From the NCBI GenBank assembly GCA_014529385.2, contig CM043945.1, forward strand, positions 91,401,112-91,465,111: a DNA stretch of 64,000 nucleotides, given 5' to 3'. Within the stretch, counting starts at the first letter, position 1; every line of letters starts with the position of its first letter. A program made the translations under genes and the position numbers. The stretch is from Adiantum capillus-veneris (Eukaryota > Streptophyta > Polypodiopsida > Polypodiales > Pteridaceae). The notes below the pieces were generated by a model. That model made no database searches. It had not been told where the DNA came from and saw nothing but the letters and a program-made list of their open reading frames with translations. Of this stretch, positions 43,400 through 53,689 are shown one piece after another.

Positions 43400-45960
43400 G
43401 CTAACATAGAATGTGTGTGACTCATTGCATAAGATGATAGCTTCTTGAACTAGTTTTGCACTCAAGGCTCTACCCTTTTCAATTTCTCATGAAACTCCTT
43501 AGTCAATCAATCTCTCCACTTGATGATATTGCCATCTCTATATTTAGGGTGAAAGGAGCTAAGTGATCGAGAGGTGCTTGCTCTATCTAGTAGAGTATGC
43601 AATAAAGTCCCACCATCACAACCCTCAAGGAAGAATCCATTATCATGAAGCAACCTTACCTCATATGGTTTCAAATGAGTTCCTTCATCAATTGGCCAAA
43701 CTATAGGTACAAATCCAAGCACACCAATAATCTGAGCATCACATACTTCCCATGAATGTGTGGATGCCAGATTTCAAAACCAAAAAAACCCATTAACAAT
43801 GCCTCCTAGATATTTTCTATGCCCCCAAAATGATGGTTTAGGAATTCCTTCCTTTTCATCTCTAACACCTGCATTAATGGTAGCACCATATCTTTCACTT
43901 GCTAGCTTGCCAGAACATGTCATCTTCTTACCCGGTTCAGTCCTTCTTATGCCCCATAATGTTTTGGGCACAAATCTCTCCAGACAATGCAGTCTATCTC
44001 TTGTGAAAGTTTCCTTTTTACACAACTTCTCTCATCCATGGTGAAAGTCACAAACTCCGATCTATGGCTATCATCTTCCAAAATTTACCCAGGGTCTCCT
44101 TCTATTGGACACTTTTGTTGAGCACTCCTCTCATATGATTTGGAACTTTGCATCTCTCGAGATCCCATTCCCATCTCACCCAAAGAAAATTCAACAAGTT
44201 TTGATAGACGTCTATTTGAGTTTCTTGATGCTTATTGATTGTAGAACCTTGTTGGCATGTCCTACATAGTCGGTCCACTTCTTGAATGTGTGCCTTTCAA
44301 GAACGAATCGTATCTTATACTTTTCAATATTGCAAGAGACATTTCAACACTTGTGGCTTCATATAGGGATATCTAATTCTTAAAACCTACACCACCTCTC
44401 ATTCTAGAATGTTGGGATTCTGCAAGATTGGTTGTGGGCACAAACACACCAAAGGAATCCTCAAACACGAACCAAAACCCCCAGTGAGAAGCTCTTACAT
44501 CCCACCATGCCAACCATGTTTGCAAAGCTGGAACCTTGCCTTGAATTGCATGTCCATCTTGCCAAAATTTCTTAATCTTATTCTTGAAATTCTCAGCTAC
44601 CACATTTGATGGTGCATTTTTCCACTTACAACACAAAATCTTCTTATCCTCTTGGAATGATGGATGAATGCATCTACGCATATGACGTACGATGCTTTGT
44701 TCCCAATGAAAAAAAAACTCCTTTCTTTTTCTTTAACTTCTTTTTAGCACCTCCAAAATAAACATTTTGCACTACAATCCAATTTGCAATAGCTTCATCA
44801 GACATAAATCCACAAAATCGGGGCTTTGCAAAACCATTAGATTCAACCATAGAATTTGTCATCCTCCAAAACTCATTCTGAGCATGTTTATTCTCAACCT
44901 TAAACTTACAAGTTGAAATGGCAAGCAACGAGTGCATGAAAGGGTCATAGACATGAGCAAACAAGGTGGGCCATCCATGAACCCTATGAACATGGTCAAA
45001 ATGAAACCACATGTCCTGTTGTCTTCCTCTTGGCCTTATTTGGTTAACCAAATCAATTCGACTTCCAAGACCAATAGTTGACATTTTAAAAATATGGGGC
45101 TAAAGCTTCTCATTTAGTTTCCAACAAGATGCTATGCACAAATGGATACTTGCAGCGAATCTTAGGGTCAAGAATGGATTCAAAACCCTTTGAAGTTATG
45201 TTTTTGTCTTTCTTGATGCTGTCCAAACACTTTCTTTTCCTCTTTTTATCTGAAAATGGAGTCACAAGCTCCAAAATTTCAATGAACTTTCCCTCCTCTA
45301 TCCGTGTAGGGTTTTGGGGCTCCTTATTTATTAGCATCTCCATCACAAATTCTTGTGACACAATTGTCTCCAATTGCTTAGGAGTGCATAAGGGATTCAT
45401 TTTGGCATGCAATCCAATTTTATTGCCTATCTTCTATCCATACTCTCTATTGATGCCCTCTTCATAAGGATGGTTGTGGTTGCCCAAATGTATCACACAT
45501 CTTGTTGTGTTCATGCGATCCTATGGGATACAATAGTAGATTGTAGCATAACATTCTTTCACAATTTCAGGCCTCCATGAGCAATGCTTACACGCAATAT
45601 TGTTATATTCTACCTTTACTAGACCAACATGACATTGTTTCCTTAGCCTTCCTCTCCATTGTGTCTCTCTATGCATTTGAAAATGTACATAGTAAGAGAA
45701 ATCAATATTAAGGCACCACAAATGAACTGCGCACCGGCTCATTCACACAATCCTATCAAAATAATCTGCACTGCAAGTGACATATTCTATCCAAGGGTGT
45801 CCATCGCTCCTCTGTTCCATTCCTTGCATTGAAGAAGTGACACAAGGTGGAAGTTCAAAATATATATAGCCATCATAGACCTTGGACAACTCTTTCACTT
45901 GACGAACTTCATTGCAGATGGACAGTGCGGCATGGAAACTATTTGATCATTGATAGCATA
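43400..45960 (-). pseudogene. MULE-like transposase relic
   Basis: Minus-strand reading, right to left. An N-terminal Cys/His region is followed by RCVIHLGNHNHPYEEG (about 45430-45480). Then a Lys-rich linker and FHFDHVHRVHGWPTLFAHVYDPFMHSLLAIS (44900-45000) lead to PRFCGFMSDEAIANWIVVQNVYFGGAKK (44740-44830), CCKWKNAP, LQTWLAWWDVRASHWGFWFVF and TTNLAESQHSRMRGGVG (44395-44425). The order VYDP - FMSDEAIANW - WW/W - NLAESQH resembles a family of MULE-domain proteins known in many plants. The Asp in VYDP and in MSDEA would be the catalytic acids. Main open blocks are 45110-45412, 44674-45084, 44373-44681, 43774-44025 and 43507-43722, separated by stops or frame changes. No terminal inverted repeats were found. 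Confidence 0.72.
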
Positions 45961-47084
45961 CTTGAAATATCTAAAATCCATGTTAATGTGTGGCTATCAA
46001 GGTCAATAAATACCTTATAGAATTGATATTTATTAGCATAGAGGAGGAACCCAATGTCGCGAGTCAATAGCTCAATTGGCTCAATCTTCACATCTTCATG
46101 GCTTTACCACAAAGTCTAAGTGAGATAGGAAGACCCAATAGAACAAAATATTTCTTAATGAAGTGTAGCTTCACTTCAACCTGTCATTTGTCTAGAGAAA
46201 TCACTAGCCTCCGCCTTGATGGAGGGCCAAATATAATGATACTTCTAGCCATCTATAGAACTTAGATGAATGGCAGACCTCACAAGGGATGGAAACATTG
46301 AGTGAGCTAGACTTAGACAAAGGATGGAAACAACAAGCTCTATGTTTAAATAACAAAATGTTACCGAATTAAAAAAACAACACCAAAAATGATAGAAATT
46401 TATTGCCCCATAACGTCCTTTAGCAATTAAATATTAATACTATGAACTCATTAATATGCATTGAGTGGGGAATGGGAAATGTTAGAAGATATAGTTATTT
46501 TGAAAGGTGTTAAAATCTCACCTCAAAATAGCTAAAGCAATGAGGTCACACTAGGATGCCTTATACAAGCACTAAGGTCTGCCTCTGTAGAGGGATGAGG
46601 GCTCAAGAGAGGGTGAAGGTATGAAGAGAGAGACATGTTGAAGGAGTATGGCATTGTGACTCTCTTTGAAGAATGGCACTGAAGAGGAAGGAGAATTGAT
46701 CAAGAATGCGCTCCAGGTATCTGTTAGTTAATAGCTCTTTGGGGAAGGACATGTCGGCGTGCCCTCCCATAGGGTAGCAACAACGTTTTGCTTTTTATTG
46801 TGCAATATGTTGCCTGATTAAATTTCATTCAATAGGTGTATATTTAGTAGGCCAATTTCATTCAGTAGGCATTGATTTTCAAAAGTAAATTGGTTTAGTA
46901 GGTGATACTTTTCATTCAACAGTGAATTTCATTCAGTAGGCCGTTCAAAAAAGAGAGGTATGAGTCATCAAAGTGAGAAGAATGAGAGAGTAGATCATCT
47001 GCACTTTTGGGTTCCATTGCTTGAGTTTCAATCTTGCCCACGTTGGTTGCTAAATTCAAATTGTGAATCTCTTTCTTTTCCCTC

Positions 47085-47090
<6 letters not shown>
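45961..47090. other. Flank between MULE relic and Cop-G
   Basis: No gene seen. AATTTCATTCAGTAGGC-like phrases repeat at 46849, 46856-46870 and 46927-46940. 46741-46768 carries a diverged copy of the hairpin unit found at 52765-52980, the other side of Cop-G. Confidence 0.5.

Positions 47091-47165
<75 letters not shown>
47091..47165 (+). repeat. (CT)n(AT)n array, left half
   Basis: About 15 CT units (47091-47120) then 45 bases of AT (47121-47165). Cop-G follows. The last five bases, ATATA, are the target duplication. Confidence 0.97.
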
Positions 47166-47169
<4 letters not shown>

Positions 47170-47487
47170 AAGAATGAGGATGCAAGAGAGATACACAAGA
47201 CAAGCACAAAGCACACAGAGATGGAAAGCTTCTTCTTCTTCTTCACAGAAAAGAGAGTACAAAATGACTAAGTGCTAAAGCTGAAAAGTAGCACATATGT
47301 ACATGCGGTCACTAAGTGTGAACTCGCTAGAAGCGTACTAGGCTGGCACTATAAGTGTAGTCTAGCTGTAGAATCACTGGCAGAGATCCTCCGTGTCGGT
47401 CACCTAACGCGCCAGTGAGTAAATACCGTAAGCGGCCAAGACCCGTAGTGGATGCCAACTCAAGGTGTAGAGCTCGACATCTCAACA
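47166..47487 (-). repeat. Cop-G 3' LTR
   Basis: 322 bp, plus-strand ends TGTAAAGAATG and CATCTCAACA. Matches 52119-52440. Confidence 0.96.
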
Positions 47488-47496
47488 CTCCCCCTC
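47488..47496 (-). other. Cop-G polypurine tract
   Basis: Minus-strand GAGGGGGAG directly before the 3' LTR. It serves as the plus-strand primer site in reverse transcription. Confidence 0.85.
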
Positions 47497-48446
47497 GAGC
47501 TCTGCATGTCGCAGAGTCCAAGCATAGTCCGGAAACGTCGAAGCTTCTCAGCTCCGAGGGCCTTGGTAAAGATATCCGCTATCTGCTCCTCTGTGCTGAC
47601 GTAGACCAAGTCGATGTCGCCCGCCAACACTCGCTCTCGAACGTAGTGGTAATGGACCTCTATGTGTTTGGTCCTGGCATGGAACACTGGGTTCCTAGCC
47701 AACTGCATGTTGCTGAGGTTGTCACAATGGATGAAAATTTGTTGGTCCACCTGCACTCCCAAGTCCTCAAGTAATGTGCGTAGCCAAGCTACCTCGCACG
47801 CCGCAACTGTTGCACCTCTGTACTCGGCCTCTGTGCTCGATAAAGCAACCGTAGGCTGCTTTTTGCTGCTCCAAGTAACAGCAGCACTCCCAAAAGAGAA
47901 CATGAAGCCACTCGTAGATCTCCTATCAACAATGCTACCTGTCCAATCTGCATCTGTATACCCATACAATGCTAATGGTGCATCTGCTGCATAGAACAAT
48001 GCATAGTCAAGACTACCTTGCACATACCTAAGTGTGCGTCGTACTCCATCCAAATGTGGCTTCCTCGGAAGTTGCATGAACTGACTCTCCAAGCCTACTC
48101 TGTAGCTCAAGTCTGGCCTCGTGATAGTCAAGTAGATTAGACTACCCGCAATCTTCCTGTACATGTTGACATCCTCAACAACATCACCCTTCTCTGCACT
48201 CAGCTTTGCATTCACATCCAAGGGAATAGAAATTGGCTTGCAATCAGCCATACCATACTTTGACAACATGTCCAAAGCATACTGTCTCTGTGATAGCCAT
48301 ACACCCTCTGGAGTCTTGATCACCTCAATGCCAAGAAAGTAGCGCAACTCGCCTAAATCTTTCATTTCAAACTCCTATTTGAGAAGACCCTTCACATGGT
48401 CAATCTCCATAGCATTGTCACCAACAATAATAAGGTCATCTACATA
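47497..48446 (-). pseudogene. Cop-G RT end and RNase H (frame-shifted)
   Basis: The RT catalytic site YVDD is at 48435-48446, in a different frame from the upstream ORF. A stop (TAG, 48375-48377) lies in LLK-stop-EFEMKDLGELRYFLGIEV. From 48365 the frame is open for 301 codons: SQRQYALDMLSKYGM, YRKIAGSLIYLTITRPDLSY, then RNase H with LYGYTDADWTGSIVDRRSTSG, ALSSTEAEYRGATVAACEV, IHCDNLSNMQLARNPVFHARTKHIEVHYHYVRE. Acidic residues of RNase H are all there. The last residues overlap the polypurine tract and LTR, as usual in copia. Confidence 0.93.
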
Positions 48447-51400
48447 TATGGTAATGACCACAATCCCCACATCACTCTCCGTACATAGAGTGAATGATCA
48501 GCATGAGCTCTCCTAAAACCAATACTGACAAGATACTTGGCAATCCTGTCATACCATGCTCTAGAGCCCTGCTTCAAACCATACAAAGCTTTGAGAAGTC
48601 TGCATACATAATCTGGGTAACCTGGATCGACATAACCAGGTGGCTGATCCATATACACTTCCTCTTGCAACTCACCATTAAAGAAGGCATTCTTTACATC
48701 CATTTGATGCATAATCCATCCTCTAGATGCAGCCACTGCTATGACAGCTCTCACTGTCGTCATCTTTGCCACTGGAGCAAAGGTCTCCTCATAGTCTATG
48801 CCATACGTTTGTGCATAACCCTTTGCGACCAGCCTTGCCTTGTGACGCTCAATGTTACCATCAGCCTTATGCTTGGTTTTATACACCCATTTGCAGCCAA
48901 TAGCTTTCTTGCCACTTGGCAATGGCACCAACTCCCATGTGTCATTTGCTTCCAATGCAGCCATCTCTTCATTCATTGCATCATCCCAATGCACATTTCC
49001 AACTGCATCCTCAAAACATGTGGGCTCCACATCCTGTATCACCTTAGCCATGTAGGCTTGGTGATGCGCTAGATACCCATCATAAGTCAATTTCTGAACT
49101 GGATTTCTGACTCTATTAGATCTGCGCGGTCCTTGGTCACTCCTTTGCCCTCTAGCATCTTCTTGTACTTTCCTTACACCAGGTGTCCTGAGAGCCGGAA
49201 TTCCAAATTCCTCATCAAGACTTTGTTCAGAACCATCTGAATCCATGTCTACATGTGAAAAACCTGATGATGCATCAACCATAAAGGGAGGTTCATCAAC
49301 CTTTTCCTTTCCTTTTCGTGATACATTCCCTGTACCTGTTGGTGGAGTAACCTGCGTACGTAGTCTACCATTCCATGGTTTCTCAACAGAGCCACGAGAA
49401 GAGGACTCTTGTGGTCCACTCAAAACCTGTGACTGTGGCCTCACATTTTGTACAACCACATCATCTTTTACATCAGCCCCAATAGTGCCATGTGCATTAC
49501 TGTACCAGCTGCTCATCTCATCAAAGACTACATCTCTGCTCACTCGTAATTCTCGTGTAGTAGGATTGTAGCACCTGTACCCCTTTTGTTCAAGGGAATA
49601 TCCCACAAGAATACATTTCTCTGCTTTAGGATCCAATTTCTCACGCAACTCATCTGGTACATGCACGTAAGCTATGCAGCCAAACACTTTCAAGTGTGCC
49701 AAATCAGGCTTTGTACCTGTAAACTTTTCCTCAGGTGTTACATCATGCACCGCAGCTGTAGGTGTCCTGTTCATAATGTACACAGCTGTATTTGCAGCTT
49801 CAGCCCAGAAATGATGAGGCATGTTCTTCTCATTCATCAATGCACGTGCAACCTCTGCAATGTGCCTGTTTTTCCTTTCTGCGACCCCATTCTGCTGTGG
49901 AGTATATCTGCATGTAAACTGCCTGTGTATACCATGCATTCGCAGAAAATCTGAAAAATCATTGGAGAAGTACTCTCCCCCTCCATCTGACCTCAATGTA
50001 TTGATTTGCATATCTGTCTCCTTCTCAATCATGACTTTGAAGTCTTGAAAGTGACCAAACACTTCACTTTTGTTACGCATGAAGTAGACCCATACTTTCC
50101 TTGTATGGTCATCAATGAAAGAGACATAATACCTGCAACCATGTATACTTGCAGTATCGGTTGGACCCCAAACATCTGTGTGCACCACCTCAAGTGGCTT
50201 TTTACATACATTGCGCTCATGTGGAAATGAGCCCTTTGACTGTTTTCCAAACTGGCATGCTGCACACACTTTATGCATACCATCCACCTTGAATTTGGGC
50301 AACCCTTTTACAATCTGTTTTGATTGCATGCTGCGCAATCTCTGCTCATTGACATGGCCAATGCGTTTGTGCCAAATGTCAACATCAGCCACAACACCTG
50401 TGCCCTGTGCAAATAATGCAGCTTTTACCTCAGGCATGTCTACATTCAGCGTAAACATTCTGCCCACACATTTGCCCTCTGTGATCAGCTTACAGCCATT
50501 CTGGAAATCTTCTACATAACAGCCATTTGGATTGAAGCGAACCTGCAAACCCTGCTCAACCATTTGTCCAACAGAAACAAGATTCTTTGTAATTTTTGGG
50601 ACATGAAGTACATCTGCTAAGTACTTTGATTTCCCACTCTTCGTATTTAGAGGTATGTCCCCTACATGAGCAATGGGGTGAGCTGTGTCATCTCCTATCT
50701 GCACATACCCTGACACATCTGGTTTGCGCATATCTCTAAACCACTCTCCACGAGACGTCATGTGATTAGAGGCACCTGAATCCACATACCAAACATCATC
50801 TTGGGTGGAATTCTCTGCAGTCATTGTATTCATTACATGTTGCATAACAAACATGCGCTCGTTTTTGCTGTCATCTGCATCTCTGCTAGTAGATGCATAG
50901 TTGCCATGTTCTCTCTTTCTACTTGCTTTTCCCTTTGGACAGTCGCGTGACATATGACCTCTTTCACCACAAGTCCAACATTCTCTACTATCTGGAGTAT
51001 GTTGCTGCCTGCTTGATCCTGCACCACGACCTCTTTGACTCCCCCTGCCTTGAGACTGGTTTCCCCTGCCACCTGTATTGTTTTGATTTGATTGACCTTC
51101 CAGAAATTGGCCCCTGCAACCCCTTGGGCCTCGACCACGACCTCTACCTCTACCTCTGTTGGAGTTAGAATAGAAGGCCTGTTCAGAATTATTTCTGCCA
51201 TGAGAAGAAGATGTGTCAAGGTTCTTCTCCTCAAGAATAAGCATAGAAATCAAATCTTGGAACACGGGGATGTCGTCTCTTGTATTCATGGAAGACCTAA
51301 AATGTACATACTCATCTCCTAGACCATCCAAGCATGCACGGACAATGTCATCGTCTTCCACTGAGACTTTAATAGATCCAAGAGCCTCAATGATACTCTT

Positions 51401-51808
51401 GATCTTCAAAGCATAATCATTGATGGAGAGGTTGTTCCTCTTAACCTGATTTAGCTCCGACTTTAGTTGAAGCTTCCTGGCCTTGGTGTTCACCTCGAAC
51501 ACTCTGCCTAAGTTTTTCCATGCAATGGCGGGGGTTTCAGCATCCTGTAGATAGCCCATCATGCCATCTGTGATGCTCATAGACAGCCAATACATCACTT
51601 TGCTCTGGCCTTGTTGCCAGTCCCTCAAAGCTTTCCTTTGTTGTGCTGTAGCATTTGCCTCGGGAATCTCTGGTTCCTTTTCATTGTCTCCTTCTACATA
51701 GTCCCAATAACCTTTTCCTTTTAGGAAATTTGTTATTCTGAACTTCCATGCAGGGTAGTTATTTTTCTCAAGCTTCTCAGTAACAATCTGACTGAAACCG
51801 TCAGACAT
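48440..51808 (-). CDS. Cop-G Gag-Pol ORF, through most of RT (1122 aa)
   Basis: Starts MSDGFSQIVTEKLEKNNYPAWKF at 51808. Domains by residue: UBN2-type Gag 10-200; Gly/Arg-rich region with one knuckle CWTCGERGHMSRDC near 277-290; aspartic protease DSGASNHMT near 343; GAG-pre-integrase and zinc residues HKRIGHVNEQR ... CAACQFGK 480-525; integrase core with Asp in HTDVWGP (about 543), Asp in LRSDGGGEYF (about 606) and Glu in NGVAERKNRH (about 640); RT from WDDAMNEEMAALEANDTWELVP (about 941) to QMDVKNAFFNGEL, YGLKQGSRAWYDRI. The final 12 residues (VMWGLWSLPYM) are out of frame: one base was lost, shifting YVDD. So it is a pseudogene by one indel, but long and open. Confidence 0.94.
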   Translation of the reverse strand: MSDGFSQIVTEKLEKNNYPAWKFRITNFLKGKGYWDYVEGDNEKEPEIPEANATAQQRKALRDWQQGQSKVMYWLSMSITDGMMGYLQDAETPAIAWKNLGRVFEVNTKARKLQLKSELNQVKRNNLSINDYALKIKSIIEALGSIKVSVEDDDIVRACLDGLGDEYVHFRSSMNTRDDIPVFQDLISMLILEEKNLDTSSSHGRNNSEQAFYSNSNRGRGRGRGRGPRGCRGQFLEGQSNQNNTGGRGNQSQGRGSQRGRGAGSSRQQHTPDSRECWTCGERGHMSRDCPKGKASRKREHGNYASTSRDADDSKNERMFVMQHVMNTMTAENSTQDDVWYVDSGASNHMTSRGEWFRDMRKPDVSGYVQIGDDTAHPIAHVGDIPLNTKSGKSKYLADVLHVPKITKNLVSVGQMVEQGLQVRFNPNGCYVEDFQNGCKLITEGKCVGRMFTLNVDMPEVKAALFAQGTGVVADVDIWHKRIGHVNEQRLRSMQSKQIVKGLPKFKVDGMHKVCAACQFGKQSKGSFPHERNVCKKPLEVVHTDVWGPTDTASIHGCRYYVSFIDDHTRKVWVYFMRNKSEVFGHFQDFKVMIEKETDMQINTLRSDGGGEYFSNDFSDFLRMHGIHRQFTCRYTPQQNGVAERKNRHIAEVARALMNEKNMPHHFWAEAANTAVYIMNRTPTAAVHDVTPEEKFTGTKPDLAHLKVFGCIAYVHVPDELREKLDPKAEKCILVGYSLEQKGYRCYNPTTRELRVSRDVVFDEMSSWYSNAHGTIGADVKDDVVVQNVRPQSQVLSGPQESSSRGSVEKPWNGRLRTQVTPPTGTGNVSRKGKEKVDEPPFMVDASSGFSHVDMDSDGSEQSLDEEFGIPALRTPGVRKVQEDARGQRSDQGPRRSNRVRNPVQKLTYDGYLAHHQAYMAKVIQDVEPTCFEDAVGNVHWDDAMNEEMAALEANDTWELVPLPSGKKAIGCKWVYKTKHKADGNIERHKARLVAKGYAQTYGIDYEETFAPVAKMTTVRAVIAVAASRGWIMHQMDVKNAFFNGELQEEVYMDQPPGYVDPGYPDYVCRLLKALYGLKQGSRAWYDRIAKYLVSIGFRRAHADHSLYVRRVMWGLWSLPYM

Positions 51809-52106
51809 CTTGAAGCACTAAGACAAAATAGCTGCAATCTGCAAAAACCCGCAAATCTGCTGAACCTGCTATCGTGGTTCCTGTAACGCTTTCTACACTC
51901 AACGAGTGTCCACAATCAAGCGTACATACAACCACTGTACTTGTACAGTAAATCTCTGTATATTGCACTTTGGAGACCTGTTCAGAAACTTGTGCGAAAA
52001 ACCCCTAACCTGATTTAGCTCCGACTGTACTTGTGCATCTGGTCGTGGATTGCGAACGAAGGGATTGTGATGCTCTTGCTCTCTTAGCCTCTCTTGCCTG
52101 CACCAG
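51809..52106 (-). other. Cop-G leader
   Basis: About 300 bp between primer site and gag ATG. Contains TAACCTGATTTAGCTCCGAC, a 20-base match to gag DNA at 51442-51461; on the minus strand both encode SELNQV. This may be a copying error that put a piece of gag in the leader. Confidence 0.7.
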
Positions 52107-52118
52107 GCTCTGATACCA
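52107..52118 (-). other. Cop-G primer-binding site (initiator tRNA-Met)
   Basis: Minus-strand TGGTATCAGAGC, a perfect match to the complement of the initiator tRNA-Met end, touching the 5' LTR. CTG follows, extending the match. Confidence 0.95.
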
Positions 52119-52435
52119 TGTAAAGAATGAGGATGCAAGAGAGCTACACAAGACAAGCACAAAGCACACAGAGATGGAAAGCTTCTTCTTCTTCTTCATA
52201 GAAAAGAGAGTACAAAATGACTAAGTGCTAAAGCTGAAATGTAGCACATATGTACATGCGGTCACTAAGTGTGAACTCGCTAGAAGCGTACTAGGCTGGC
52301 ACTATACGTGTAGTCCAGCTGTAGAATCACTGGCAGAGATCCTCCGTGTCGGTCACCTAACGCGCCAGTGAGTAAATGCCGTAAGCGGCCAAGACCCGTA
52401 GTGGATGCCAACTCAAGGTGTAGAGCTCGACATCT

Positions 52436-52440
<5 letters not shown>
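52119..52440 (-). repeat. Cop-G 5' LTR
   Basis: 322 bp, same as 47166-47487 with six substitutions by eye. ATATA follows at 52441-52445, the target duplication. Confidence 0.96.

Positions 52441-52525
<85 letters not shown>
52441..52525 (+). repeat. (AT)n(AG)n array, right half
   Basis: 45 bases of AT (52441-52485) then about 20 AG units. With the left half, the pre-insertion locus was (CT)n(AT)n(AG)n, a self-complementary array. Confidence 0.97.
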
Positions 52526-52528
<3 letters not shown>

Positions 52529-53191
52529 GGGAGAAAGCTTCCTCTTGAAGCTCTCTCCATGAGATCTTTGATAGTAGGCTATATTTTTTATGGTGCCTAG
52601 GTAATATTTGGATTGTGTTAATTTAAGTGGTAGCAGTAATTTCACCAGTGTTAATTTCATTCAGCAGGACTTGTTTTAACCACATGAATTGTCAAGTGAG
52701 CTATCTAAATTCTAGTAGGCATAATTGCAATCTTGAATTTCAACAAAGCTAATTGCAATCTTAGGGAGGGCACGTTGACATGCCCTCCTCCAAACAATAA
52801 ATTTACAATTAGAAATTCCAATCTCAGGGAGAGCACATCAACTTGCCCTCATCCAAGGATGAAGTAAGGAAAGCAAAATATTAAATTTTTTGGGAAGACA
52901 TGTTGATTTGCCCTACCAATGACTTGAATTTCTCTTTCCCTATTTCATCCTTGAGTGAGGGCATGTTGATGTGCCCTCCTTGAGATTGCAATTTTTCAAT
53001 GTTAATTAGTTATTTTAATTCTTTTGGCTAGTAAACTTGAATCTTTTAAGTGTATGATGGGAGAAATCATGATAGTCATTTGATTGCTTCTGGTGTTGTA
53101 ATCTAAATATTTCTTCGTGGTGTTTGCAGTCTTGTGAGTCCATATTGTTCATATTAGCAAATGAAACGACCGATAGTCTCATAAAAAAAGG
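52526..53191. other. Flank of Cop-G without gene
   Basis: Apart from the hairpin repeat (52765-52980) only AT-rich sequence and phrases such as AATTTCATTCAGCAGG (52653), related to those at 46856 and 46927. The two sides of Cop-G thus once formed one repeat-rich region. Confidence 0.5.
52765..52980 (+). repeat. About 64-bp tandem repeat carrying a hairpin
   Basis: Four units with 8-base loops starting at 52773, 52836, 52901 and 52964 (spacing 63, 65, 63). The best stems are GGAGGGCA / TGCCCTCC (8 bp, 52765-52788) and GAGGGCA / TGCCCTC (52957-52978). Loop consensus is close to TGTTGATG. Between hairpins the sequence is AT-rich and diverged. A fifth diverged unit sits at 46741-46768, beyond Cop-G. 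Confidence 0.75.
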
Positions 53192-53680
53192 ATGTTCCAA
53201 TCAATAGTCAGATTTTGGATGAAGTTAGTAACGTGGTGGAGACAAGTTTTCAAGATACAGAGGATTTGGCTGAAGATAGTGAAAGTCAACCTAGTCCGGA
53301 ATGTGTCACTCAGTGTGATGATTTTGTTCCAGGTGAGCTTGTTCCTCAGGAACAAGCCCTTGCAATTGTGCCTTTTTTGGTAAGGCCTGAGGTTGGTCAA
53401 GATGATAGTAAAGAAACAGAGATCTACCTTATCAAAGGAGAAGATATTATGAATCAAATATGATTGTCTAGTTGTTATGAGTGTCCTTCTATCCCTCTTT
53501 GCAGATTGATGCCTCATGAAAAAGTTAGAGAACTCAAAAATGAAGTGGGTGGTTTGAAGGTTGCTTTTGGCCAGGAGGGTTATTTTTTGGTGGAGACAAC
53601 GATCCGACACATGACAAGTGGATGCACACTGGACCCTGTAATTGTAATATTATTGGACATACCCTCTCAGCCTCTCTGAG
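53192..53680 (+). CDS. Unidentified coding-like stretch, two ORFs
   Basis: 53215-53463 encodes 82 acidic residues (DEVSNVVETSFQDTEDLAED) and ends in a stop; 53464-53679 continues in the same frame with LCRLMPHEKVRELKNEVGGLKVAFG and TTIRHMTSGCTL. Amino-acid composition looks protein-like (acidic, then mixed helix-like) rather than low-complexity. Reading through one stop gives about 155 residues. I do not recognise a family. It could be the end of a host gene or a captured fragment just before the putative Gyp-H LTR. Confidence 0.35.
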
Positions 53681-53689
53681 TCTACACCC

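Larger units (their letters stand above)
47166..52440 (-). mobile_element. Cop-G: nearly intact Ty1/copia retrotransposon
   Basis: 5275 bp with two 322-bp LTRs (minus strand TGTTGAG...CTTTACA), iMet primer site touching the LTR, a polypurine tract and one long gag-pol frame in the copia order Gag-PR-IN-RT-RH. ATATA flanks both sides. I count 6 differences between the LTRs (about 2%). Only two disabling lesions were found: a one-base frame change just before the RT active site and a stop 20 codons later. Confidence 0.95.

Noticed and set aside
49245-49571. Plus-strand ORFs opposite the Cop-G pol (48494-51416)
   Set aside because: Shadows of the minus-strand gag-pol frame; none has its own domain.
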